Positions 16,320 through 24,867 of a DNA stretch of 64,000 nt are shown here, in pieces. This DNA comes from Verrucomicrobiota bacterium (GTDB taxonomy: Bacteria; Verrucomicrobiota; Verrucomicrobiia; CAIQCK01). Each line of letters opens with the position of its first letter. Within the stretch, counting starts at the first letter, position 1. The position numbers and the translations under genes were made by a program. Location of the stretch: contig JACRJX010000015.1 of NCBI GenBank assembly GCA_016235595.1, positions 248,001 to 312,000 on the forward strand, read 5' to 3'. The notes under the pieces were generated by a model that was not told where the DNA came from, searched no databases, and saw nothing but the letters and a program-made list of their open reading frames with translations.

Positions 16320-16348
16320 ACTTTAATCCGTCGGCGCGGGCGCGTCAA
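16320..16348 (-). promoter_or_regulatory. Candidate promoter of the leuL-leuA transcript
   Basis: On the minus strand TTGACG (16343-16348) and TAAAGT (16320-16325) are spaced by 17 bases, matching five and four of six sigma-70 consensus positions. The -10 ends nine bases before the leader-peptide ATG, which predicts a near-leaderless transcript. Confidence 0.6.
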
Positions 16349-16414
16349 TGACTTTCCCGAGGCGGCCACGTCCCTGCGTTCGTTCCGATCGCTTTCCAAT
16401 ACCGTAATGACGGC

Positions 16415-16849
16415 TCAATTTGGCAGATCCCTGCCGGTGGCAGTGACGGTCAGTTTGCCGTGCTTCACGCCCTTGGCGGCGATGAGTTGATCGGCGATGG
16501 ATTTGATGGCGGCGGCCTTGCCGCGGACCAGCAACACCTCCATGCAGTTGTCGTGGTCGAGGTGGACGTGGACCGTGGAGATGATGATGTGTTCGTGATC
16601 GTGCTGAATGTCCGTCAGCAGTGCCTGAAGGTGGCGCTTGTGGTGGTCGTAGAGCAGCGTGATCGTGCCGGCGATTTCCTGGTTGCCATGTTGCTGGTGA
16701 TGCTCGACGAGCTGGGCGCGGATCATATCGGCGATGGCCAATGAGCGATTGGTGTAACCCTTCTCGCGTGTCATCGCGTCGAGACTTTGGAGGAGTTGTT
16801 TGTTCAGCGACACGCTGAACCGGGAGACGCCTTCGTGGCATGGTTTCAT
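16415..16849 (-). CDS. nikR: Nickel-responsive regulator NikR
   Basis: The 144-residue product has an N-terminal ribbon-helix-helix (VSRFSVSLNKQLLQSLDAM... YTNRSLAIADMIR). It is followed by the NikR ACT-like domain with nickel ligands: His in HHQQHGNQ, the HDHEHIIISTVHVHLDHDNCMEVLLVRG stretch carrying the conserved His-His-Cys set, and GVKHGKL. NikR represses target promoters when Ni(II) is bound. I placed the start at the ATG at 16849, which gives the normal length. A perfect NikR-like operator abuts this start, so autoregulation is likely. No nickel transporter or urease/hydrogenase gene lies nearby, so its other targets are outside the window. Confidence 0.92.
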   Translation of the reverse strand: MKPCHEGVSRFSVSLNKQLLQSLDAMTREKGYTNRSLAIADMIRAQLVEHHQQHGNQEIAGTITLLYDHHKRHLQALLTDIQHDHEHIIISTVHVHLDHDNCMEVLLVRGKAAAIKSIADQLIAAKGVKHGKLTVTATGRDLPN

Positions 16850-16850
16850 A

Positions 16851-16879
16851 GTGTTACGATTGGATGCTCTGTGTAACAC
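16851..16879. promoter_or_regulatory. Probable NikR operator
   Basis: GTGTTAC (16851-16857) and GTAACAC (16873-16879) form a perfect 7-base inverted repeat spaced by 15 bases, directly upstream of the nikR ATG. From memory, half-sites of this sequence were described for NikR of Geobacter; E. coli uses a different GTATGA/TCATAC pair. The spacing and the position over the nikR promoter support autoregulation. Confidence 0.75.
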
Positions 16880-16897
16880 AACGCGAGAGGCAGTCAA
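16870..16897 (-). promoter_or_regulatory. Candidate nikR promoter overlapped by the operator
   Basis: On the minus strand TTGACT (16892-16897) lies 16 bases from TACACA (16870-16875). The -35 matches five of six consensus bases and the -10 only three. One operator half-site covers the -10 element and the other sits near the expected transcription start, so bound NikR would block polymerase. Confidence 0.45.
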
Positions 16898-16924
16898 GCG
16901 CGGTGCATCCAGCGCGGTGCATCC
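16897..16924. repeat. Two tandem copies of a 14-base repeat
   Basis: AGCGCGGTGCATCC occurs twice head to tail at 16897-16910 and 16911-16924, between the nikR promoter and the adjoining REP-like hairpin. The final C is shared with the hairpin's first base. It may be a duplication made when the hairpin element was inserted, but no such mechanism is shown. Confidence 0.8.
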
Positions 16925-17010
16925 TGAATGTGGGAGGGGCCTCAGCGCCCCGACTCTCTTAGCGGCAAACAATGTCACGGTCGGGGTGCTGATGCTCCTC
17001 CCACATTCAG
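16924..17010. repeat. REP/MITE-like palindromic element
   Basis: CTGAATGTGGGAGG (16924-16937) is repeated as its exact reverse complement at 16997-17010. The similarity continues inward for about 15 further bases with three mismatches (GGGCCTCAGCGCCCCGAC against the complement of GTCGGGGTGCTGATGCT). The arms of roughly 30 bases enclose a non-palindromic centre of about 25 bases that includes CTCTTAGCGGCAAAC. It has no reading frame and no T run, so it is not a typical terminator. It lies between the end of the ABC-transporter gene and nikR. Its form suggests a REP or small non-autonomous element that should recur in the genome. Confidence 0.65.
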
Positions 17011-17038
17011 CGCGCCTTCCGACGACAGCCGCGCAGCG

Positions 17039-18853
17039 TCAGGTCACTTCCAGTTTCTCGAAACCTTCCTCGATGAAGGTGGTATTTTGGATGTGGGCGA
17101 GGCGGGTGTAGAGGCCCTCCTGAGCCATGAGTTCGTCATGGGTGCCGCGCTCGATGATCCGGCCGTGGCAGAGGACGAGAATCTGGTCGGCCCGGCGGAT
17201 GGTGCTGAGGCGATGGGCGATGACGAAGCTGGTGCGGTGGGCCATGAGGTGGTCAAGGGCTTCCTGGATGAGTCTCTCCGTGGCGGTGTCCACGCTGGCA
17301 GTGGCCTCGTCGAGGATGAGGAGCGGCGTGTTCTTCAACAGCGCGCGGGCGATGCTGATGCGCTGCTTCTCGCCGACGCTCAGCTTTACGCCGCGTTCGC
17401 CGACGCGGGAATCGTAGCCCTCAGGCAGGCGGCAGATGAACTCGTGACAGTTGGCGGCGCGCGCCGCGTCCTGCAACTCCGCGTCGGTCGCGTCGAGTTT
17501 TCCATAGAGGATGTTCTCGCGCACGGTGCCGTTGAAGAGGAATGGCTCCTGGCTGACGATACTGATCTGGGCGCGGAGTGATTCGAGGCTCGCCACGGCG
17601 ATGTCCTGGCCGTCAAGGGTGATGCGGCCCGCGGAGGTTTCATAGAAGGCCGGCAGGAGATTGACCAGTGTGGACTTGCCTGCGCCCGTGGGTCCAACGA
17701 GTGCGATGACTTCGCCGGGGTGCGCGTGGAGGGAAATGTCATGCAGCACCGGCAGGCCCGCTTGGTAACGAAACTGGACGTTCTCAAAAACCACCTCGCC
17801 GCGCACGGGTGTCTTTACCGTCTGCGTGCGGCGTGGATCACGGCCTTCCGGCGCGGTGTCGAGAATGTCGAAGACACGCTCGCCAGCGGCGCGGGCGGAT
17901 TGCAGCATCTGGTTCAAGCCATGCAGCCGGCCGATGGGTTCGTAGAAGAGCGCGAGGTAAAGGATGAAGCCCATCAACTCGCCGATCGTCATCTGGCCGG
18001 CAATGACTTGACGTCCGCCCACCCAGAGCACGAGGCCGGTGCCGAGCGCGGCGACGAAACTCATCGCGGGCGAGTAGGTCGCCCACGCGCGCATGATGCG
18101 GATCATGCTGCGGCGCAGATCGCCGGCACGCGCGGCAAAGCGGTTGTTCTCGTGGCTCTCACGGCCGAAAGCCTTGATCTGCCGGATGCCCTGGAGGTTA
18201 TCCATGAGCAGGGCGTTGATTGCGCTGGCGGCTTCGCGTTGCGCGCGATAGCGATGGTGAGCGGTGAACGTATACCAGAGCGCGCCGCCGGCCAGCAGAG
18301 GCAGTGGAATCAACGCCACTGCCGCGAGCGCCGGGTTCATGGCGAACAGAATCACCAGCACGCCGAACACGCTCAGAATGGAGACAGTGCCTTGCTCGGT
18401 GCCGTCAATCAGCAGGCGCTCGACGTTGTTCACATCTTCGACGACGCGCGTCATCAAATCGCCTGAGGCGCGCTGGTCGAAGTAGTTTACCGGCAATTGC
18501 TGGAGCCGGTTGTAGAGCTGGTTGCGCATGTCGAAGATGACGTTTTGCTCCAGCGTGTTGTTGATGCGGATGCGCAGGCTGTTGAAAACGTCGCGCAGCA
18601 GGAACGCCGCCAGCAGTGCCAGCATCACCGGCGCGAGCATTTCCTGCTGCTTGTTCGCGATGATCTCGTCGATCACGAACTGCGTCAGCTTGGGGAACGC
18701 GAACGCAAAGGCCAGCGAGAGGACCGCACATGCCACCGTGCCCACTGCCATCCATTTGTAGGGACGCAAATAAACGGCAACGCGGCGGATGATTTCCCAC
18801 GACGAACGGCTCTTCGCCGTCATCGTCGGATCACCGCTTGCGGAACGGGGCAT
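17039..18853 (-). CDS. ABC exporter, fused permease and ATPase (MsbA-like)
   Basis: The product of about 604 residues has an N-terminal six-helix exporter domain (first helix near YKWMAVGTVACAVLSLAFAF). The nucleotide-binding domain starts near residue 360, with Walker A GPTGAGKST, Q-loop SIVSQEPFLFNGT, signature LSVGEKQRISIARALL, Walker B LLILDEATASVD and the switch His in VIAHRLSTIRRAD. It is a half-transporter that would work as a homodimer in the inner membrane. The family moves lipids (lipid A, lipid-linked glycans) or drugs, and the substrate here is unknown. The start is uncertain: GTG at 18868, ATG at 18853 and ATG at 18823 are all possible and none has a clear ribosome site. The GH95 gene ends about 98 bases upstream on the same strand. 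Confidence 0.88.
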   Translation of the reverse strand: MPRSASGDPTMTAKSRSSWEIIRRVAVYLRPYKWMAVGTVACAVLSLAFAFAFPKLTQFVIDEIIANKQQEMLAPVMLALLAAFLLRDVFNSLRIRINNTLEQNVIFDMRNQLYNRLQQLPVNYFDQRASGDLMTRVVEDVNNVERLLIDGTEQGTVSILSVFGVLVILFAMNPALAAVALIPLPLLAGGALWYTFTAHHRYRAQREAASAINALLMDNLQGIRQIKAFGRESHENNRFAARAGDLRRSMIRIMRAWATYSPAMSFVAALGTGLVLWVGGRQVIAGQMTIGELMGFILYLALFYEPIGRLHGLNQMLQSARAAGERVFDILDTAPEGRDPRRTQTVKTPVRGEVVFENVQFRYQAGLPVLHDISLHAHPGEVIALVGPTGAGKSTLVNLLPAFYETSAGRITLDGQDIAVASLESLRAQISIVSQEPFLFNGTVRENILYGKLDATDAELQDAARAANCHEFICRLPEGYDSRVGERGVKLSVGEKQRISIARALLKNTPLLILDEATASVDTATERLIQEALDHLMAHRTSFVIAHRLSTIRRADQILVLCHGRIIERGTHDELMAQEGLYTRLAHIQNTTFIEEGFEKLEVT

Positions 18854-18950
18854 GCCTGATTTTCTCACTGCGCAAGTTAAGCAAGCGGCTGTGGAAAATC
18901 ACATTCTTTTCCGGCGGGGAGGGAATCAACTCGGACCTTCGCGGCAAGCG

Positions 18951-21337
<2,387 letters not shown>

Positions 21338-21341
<4 letters not shown>

Positions 21342-22096
21342 TCCGTGCTCTGGTCCAACATTTCTTCCCTCGCCGCAGCGCGGCGCGTGTAGATGCCCCA
21401 AACGATCCAAACGACAATGAAGAGCACGACTGCGCCGATCAAGTAGGCGACAGTCATTCCGAGATTTTCTTTGCGAAAGCCCGCGCCGATCAACGTCGTC
21501 GGCACGGCTTCGGGAATCAGCCCGATGACGGTGCCGAGGAAAAACTCGCGTCGTCGGATCGGCGAGAGCGCGAGGACGGTGTTGGTTACGATTCCGGGAA
21601 GCGGGAGTTGGCGGAAGAGGATGACGGCGGGAACCGTGTTGTGTTTGAGTTTGGCGGCAAGCTTCTGCCATTTGGGATGTTTGTGCAGGAGAGAGTCGCG
21701 CAGACCCAACTGCCGCACCGCAAAGAACACGGCGCTGTAGCCAATCATGGTTCCAATGCAGGTCCAGATCATGCCGCCCCAGAAAGCGAATAACGCCCCG
21801 CCGATGAAGTGAAAGAGAAGTCGTGAGAGACCTGCGCCGACCAGCACCGCGACGGTCAGGATGAACACCACCGGCGCCCAAGGCCCGCAATCCTGGATAA
21901 ATCGCTTGAGGACCGGTAGGTTCTCCGAGATGAAGTGGCGGACCTGCGGCAGCGAGGTCAAAAGCAAAAGTCCCGCCAGCACGGCAAAGAGAATCGCAGC
22001 TTTACGGAAGGCGCTGCGCTCAATTCTCGCGATTTCCTCGCGTTCCGCGGCTGTGCCGGCGTCTGCAGCCAGTTTATTATCAGGTTCCGCCATCAA
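21338..22096 (-). CDS. TVP38/TMEM64-family (DedA-like) membrane protein
   Basis: The 252-residue product has about five to six membrane helices. It shows the family features: a first helix after the basic-acidic N-terminus ([17 protein letters not shown]), [23 protein letters not shown] with the re-entrant-like glycine-rich stretch, and [17 protein letters not shown] as the conserved arginine-proline loop. [18 protein letters not shown] and a C-terminal helix with a basic tail complete it. Related DedA/VTT proteins act in lipid scrambling or recycling of polyprenyl carriers, which would suit a glycan-making cell, but that role is inferred. The stop codon overlaps the GH95 start (ATGA). Two adjacent ATGs (22096, 22093) can start it. 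Confidence 0.85.
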
Positions 22097-22394
22097 TATC
22101 CTTGAGGTGTGGCAGTGTAACCGACCCCGCCCGCCGGTTCAACAAAAGCCGGCGCCATGGGCAGAACCGGCAATTTCAGCGAAAATTCCGCTTGCGCAGA
22201 TGGTAACGGTTGCCTATATGCTGGCGGTTGTCAGTATTAGCGGCAGGCATTACCGTAATGGTGGGCAGCCGCAGCAGGGGCGATCTGGACGCGGTGAGCT
22301 TGAAGCTGTTCCTTCAGGACCGCGTGGGACGCCCGATGTATAAGATGGCAGGAGAGCAAACAACGAATGAACGAAGCAGTTCAGGAGGTGGCTT
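22097..22394. other. Divergent intergenic region and infC leader
   Basis: About 300 bases separate the TVP38-family gene from infC. It contains an 8-base inverted repeat, GCCGGTTC (22133-22140) with GAACCGGC (22164-22171). A possible 17-codon ORF runs from ATG 22345 and stops with TAG at 22396-22398, overlapping the infC start region. I see no convincing promoter hexamers. Confidence 0.4.
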
Positions 22395-22397
22395 ATA
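22383..22397 (+). promoter_or_regulatory. infC ribosome-binding site with AUA start codon
   Basis: AGGAGG at 22383-22388 sits six bases before ATA at 22395-22397. That ATA is in frame with IF3. The frame is closed upstream by TGA at 22368, and no ATG, GTG or TTG lies between that stop and the conserved INNRIR segment. The strong Shine-Dalgarno with optimal spacing points to the ATA as the initiator. Confidence 0.75.
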
Positions 22398-23105
22398 GCC
22401 ACCTTCGTTAGGATCAATAACCGCATCCGGGCCCGTGAGGTGCGGTTGATCGATAAGGACGGGAACCATTTGGGCATCATGCCGTTGCGCGATGCGCTGG
22501 CACTTGCCCAACAACGTGGCCTCGATGTTGTCGAGGTTTCACCCAACGCGAATCCGTCGGTCTGCAAGCTGCTCGAATACGGAAAGTTCCGTTACGAGCA
22601 GACGAAGCAGGAACGTGAAGCGAGAAAACACTCGACTTCGTGGCGGATCAAACAGGTGAAGTTTCACGTCAACATCAGCGAGCATGACTACCAGATCAAG
22701 GTCCACCACGTGGTGGGCTTCCTGGAGAAGCACATGAAGACGAAAGTGTCGCTGATGTTCCGTGGACGCGAGATGGCGCACCAGGAACTGGGCATGCAGA
22801 TCATGCAGCGGCTGGCGAAAGAAGTGCAGACGCACGGCGTGGTCGAGTCGGAACCGAAGATGATTGGCCGGAGCATTCACATGGTCATCAGTCCGTTGAG
22901 CGGCAAGGTTAAGCCGCATTCGGGACCCGGTGAAGCCAGCGTCGCACAACCGGAGAGTGGTGGACGGGTCATGGCCGTCGAGGTCAAGGCAGCGCCGGTT
23001 TCTGCGCCGCCTGCGCCGGCCAGCAATCCGGGGCCGGCTGGCCGCGCGCCACTGTCATCGTTGGAAATGGCTTTTAATCGGGCCCAGAGTCAGAAAACGT
23101 CGTAA
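22395..23105 (+). CDS. infC: Translation initiation factor IF-3
   Basis: The product is 236 residues if it starts at the AUA codon. It carries the IF3 N-domain (INNRIRAREVRLIDKDG, PLRDALALAQQRGLDVVEVSPNANPSVCKLLEYGKFRYE) and C-domain (SWRIKQVKFHVNISEHDYQIK, LMFRGREMAHQELG, MIGRSIHMVISP). A low-complexity Ala/Pro-rich tail of about 60 residues follows that E. coli IF3 (about 180 residues) lacks. The first usual start codon, GTG at 22440, would delete the conserved INNRIR segment. IF3 rejects non-standard start codons, so a rare start lets it limit its own synthesis, as known for the AUU start in E. coli. It heads the infC-rpmI-rplT-pheS operon. Confidence 0.93.
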   Translation: MATFVRINNRIRAREVRLIDKDGNHLGIMPLRDALALAQQRGLDVVEVSPNANPSVCKLLEYGKFRYEQTKQEREARKHSTSWRIKQVKFHVNISEHDYQIKVHHVVGFLEKHMKTKVSLMFRGREMAHQELGMQIMQRLAKEVQTHGVVESEPKMIGRSIHMVISPLSGKVKPHSGPGEASVAQPESGGRVMAVEVKAAPVSAPPAPASNPGPAGRAPLSSLEMAFNRAQSQKTS

Positions 23106-23182
23106 CGAACGCGAGATTCGCAGCCGCGGCAAAGCGAACAGGCTGAGCGGGCTGCGGATTTCGTTTTGAAAGAGAGAATACA

Positions 23183-23398
23183 GTGCCAAGATTCAAACCA
23201 CCTAAAACGAAGAAGTCCGTGGCGAAGCGGTTCAAGATCAGCGCCAACGGAAAAGTTTTGCGGCCTCACGCCGGCAAGCGTCACTTGGCGGGCAGCAAGA
23301 ACGCCAAACGCCTGCGCAGGCTCGGCCAGCAGGTCGTCATTGATCACACCGATACACACCGCGTGTTGCAGGCCATGCCTTATTCACATCGCGGTTAA
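23183..23398 (+). CDS. rpmI: 50S ribosomal protein L35
   Basis: The 71-residue basic protein has the L35 pattern. Its beginning is PRFKPPKTKKSVAKRFK, the centre has GKVLRPHAGKRHLAGSKNAKR and the end LRRLGQQVVIDHTDTHRVLQAMPY. It is part of the large ribosomal subunit. It starts with GTG after AGAGAG. The gene lies 77 bases after infC and 14 bases before rplT, the usual bacterial order. Confidence 0.95.
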   Translation: MPRFKPPKTKKSVAKRFKISANGKVLRPHAGKRHLAGSKNAKRLRRLGQQVVIDHTDTHRVLQAMPYSHRG

Positions 23399-23412
23399 GG
23401 AGAACACATACC

Positions 23413-23787
23413 ATGCCACGCGCAACCAACGCACCCGCTTCCCGGCAACGCCGCAAGCGTCGTATTAAGATGGCCAGCGGTTACCGCGGCCGGCGCAGCA
23501 AGCTGTTTCGCTACGCCAAGGAATCTGTCAACCACGGCCTCGTCTATGCCTTCCGCGACCGCAAGGCCAAGAAACGTTCCTTCCGCGGCCTGTGGATCGT
23601 CCGGCTCAACGCCGCCTGCCGCAGCCAGGACATCACCTACAGCAGCTTCATGAACGGCTTGAAGAAGGCCAAAGTTGCTCTCGACCGCAAGGTTCTTGCC
23701 GACATCGCCGTGCGCGATGGCGGCGCGTTTGCCAAACTTGTGGAACTGGCGAAGAAGAGCCTAAAAGCTGCGCCCGCCGCAGCTTAG
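23413..23787 (+). CDS. rplT: 50S ribosomal protein L20
   Basis: The 124-residue basic protein has the L20 hallmarks: an N-terminal tail rich in Arg/Lys (RRKRRIKMASGYRGRRSKLFR), then RDRKAKKRSFRGLWIVRLNAA and YSSFMNGLKKAKVALDRKVLADIA. It binds 23S rRNA early in assembly. In E. coli and Bacillus L20 also represses this operon by binding its own mRNA, and the infC leader or intergenic regions here would be the places to look. It lies between rpmI and pheS. Confidence 0.96.
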   Translation: MPRATNAPASRQRRKRRIKMASGYRGRRSKLFRYAKESVNHGLVYAFRDRKAKKRSFRGLWIVRLNAACRSQDITYSSFMNGLKKAKVALDRKVLADIAVRDGGAFAKLVELAKKSLKAAPAAA

Positions 23788-23808
23788 CAGTCAAACTTGA
23801 TCTGAGGC

Positions 23809-23836
23809 GAGGCGGGCGGGTCACACCGTCCGCCTC
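23809..23836 (+). promoter_or_regulatory. Strong hairpin immediately before pheS
   Basis: GAGGCGGGCGG (23809-23819) pairs with CCGTCCGCCTC (23826-23836) across a six-base loop, giving an 11-pair stem with one G-U pair. It ends four bases before the first pheS ATG and takes the place of any Shine-Dalgarno sequence. No T run follows, so it looks more like a translational or processing element than a terminator. Confidence 0.65.
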
Positions 23837-23840
23837 GTTC

Positions 23841-24851
23841 ATGATGAGCGAACTCCGCCAACAACTGGACCAGATCAAGGCCGACGGCCTCGCGGAAATC
23901 GCCGCTGCCGCTGACCTCCCTGCGCTCGAAGCCGTCCGCGTCAAATACCTCGGCCGCAAAGGCTCCGTGCAGACGGCGTTTGAGAAACTGCCGACATTGC
24001 CGAAAGAGGAGCGCCCCGCGTTCGGCGCGCTTGCCAACCAGACGCGCGATGCGCTGACAACAGCGTTGCAGGAGCGCAAAGCCTTGTTCGAAAGCGCCGG
24101 CGGCCCACGAGGACCGAAGCTCGACCTGACGCTGCCGGGCCGCGCGCCCGTGATCGGCCGGCCGCATCCGATCACTCAAGTCACCGATGAGGTTGTGCGC
24201 ATCTTCCGGCGGATGGGTTTCTCCGTGGCGGACGGGCCGGATATCGAGACGGAGTATTATAATTTCGACGCGCTCAACACGCCCGCCGACCACCCGGCGC
24301 GCGACGTCCAGGATACCTTCTACATCGAGCGTGAGAAGGGCGTTCTGCTGCGGACGCATACCTCGCCCGTGCAGGTCCACGTGATGGAGAAGCAGCAACC
24401 GCCCGTGCGTGTCGTCGTGCCGGGCCGCTGCTATCGGCGCGACGAAATCGACGCAACGCATCACGCCAACTTTCACCAGGTTGAGGGCCTCTACGTGGAC
24501 CGTAACGTCTCCGTGGCGAACCTGATGGGCGACTGCGAATTTTTCTTCAAGCAACTGCTCGGTCCGGAGACGCGCGTCCGGTTCCGGCCGCACTTCTTCC
24601 CGTTCACGGAACCGAGCTACGAGATTGACCTGAACTCGCCGGCGTTGCGAATGGCCGGCAGGGAATGGCTGGAGATCGCCGGCTGTGGCATGGTCAACCC
24701 GCGCGTGTTCGAGTCGGTTGGTTACGATCCCGAACAATGGACCGGTTACGCGTTCGGCATGGGCGTCGAGCGCATCGCGATGATCCTCTACGGCATTGAT
24801 GACATCCGGCTCTTCTACGAAAACGACTTGCGCTTCCTGCGGCAGTTCTGA
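23841..24851 (+). CDS. pheS: Phenylalanine-tRNA ligase alpha subunit
   Basis: The 336-residue product starts at the first of two ATGs (23841, 23844). It has the N-terminal coiled coil (ELRQQLDQIKADGLAEIAAA, VKYLGRKGSVQ), then the class II catalytic domain: GRPHPITQVTDEVVRIFRRMGF, NFDALNTPADHPARDVQDTFYI, LLRTHTSPVQVHVM, PGRCYRRDEIDATHHANFHQVEGL, RFRPHFFPFTEPSYE and GMGVERIAMILYGIDDIR. It works with the beta subunit as an alpha2-beta2 enzyme. The pheT gene does not follow, although it usually does; a glycosyltransferase gene comes next. pheT must lie outside the window. Confidence 0.96.
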   Translation: MMSELRQQLDQIKADGLAEIAAAADLPALEAVRVKYLGRKGSVQTAFEKLPTLPKEERPAFGALANQTRDALTTALQERKALFESAGGPRGPKLDLTLPGRAPVIGRPHPITQVTDEVVRIFRRMGFSVADGPDIETEYYNFDALNTPADHPARDVQDTFYIEREKGVLLRTHTSPVQVHVMEKQQPPVRVVVPGRCYRRDEIDATHHANFHQVEGLYVDRNVSVANLMGDCEFFFKQLLGPETRVRFRPHFFPFTEPSYEIDLNSPALRMAGREWLEIAGCGMVNPRVFESVGYDPEQWTGYAFGMGVERIAMILYGIDDIRLFYENDLRFLRQF

Positions 24852-24867
24852 GCGCCGCACAAGATGG

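Noticed and set aside
22133-22171. Inverted repeat GCCGGTTC/GAACCGGC as a terminator for an upstream gene
   Set aside because: It lies between divergent genes, so nothing needs termination there, and no T run follows.
23592-23840. Longer pheS reading with 83 extra N-terminal codons
   Set aside because: The extension is the out-of-phase image of rplT. The family N-terminus begins at the ATG at 23841.
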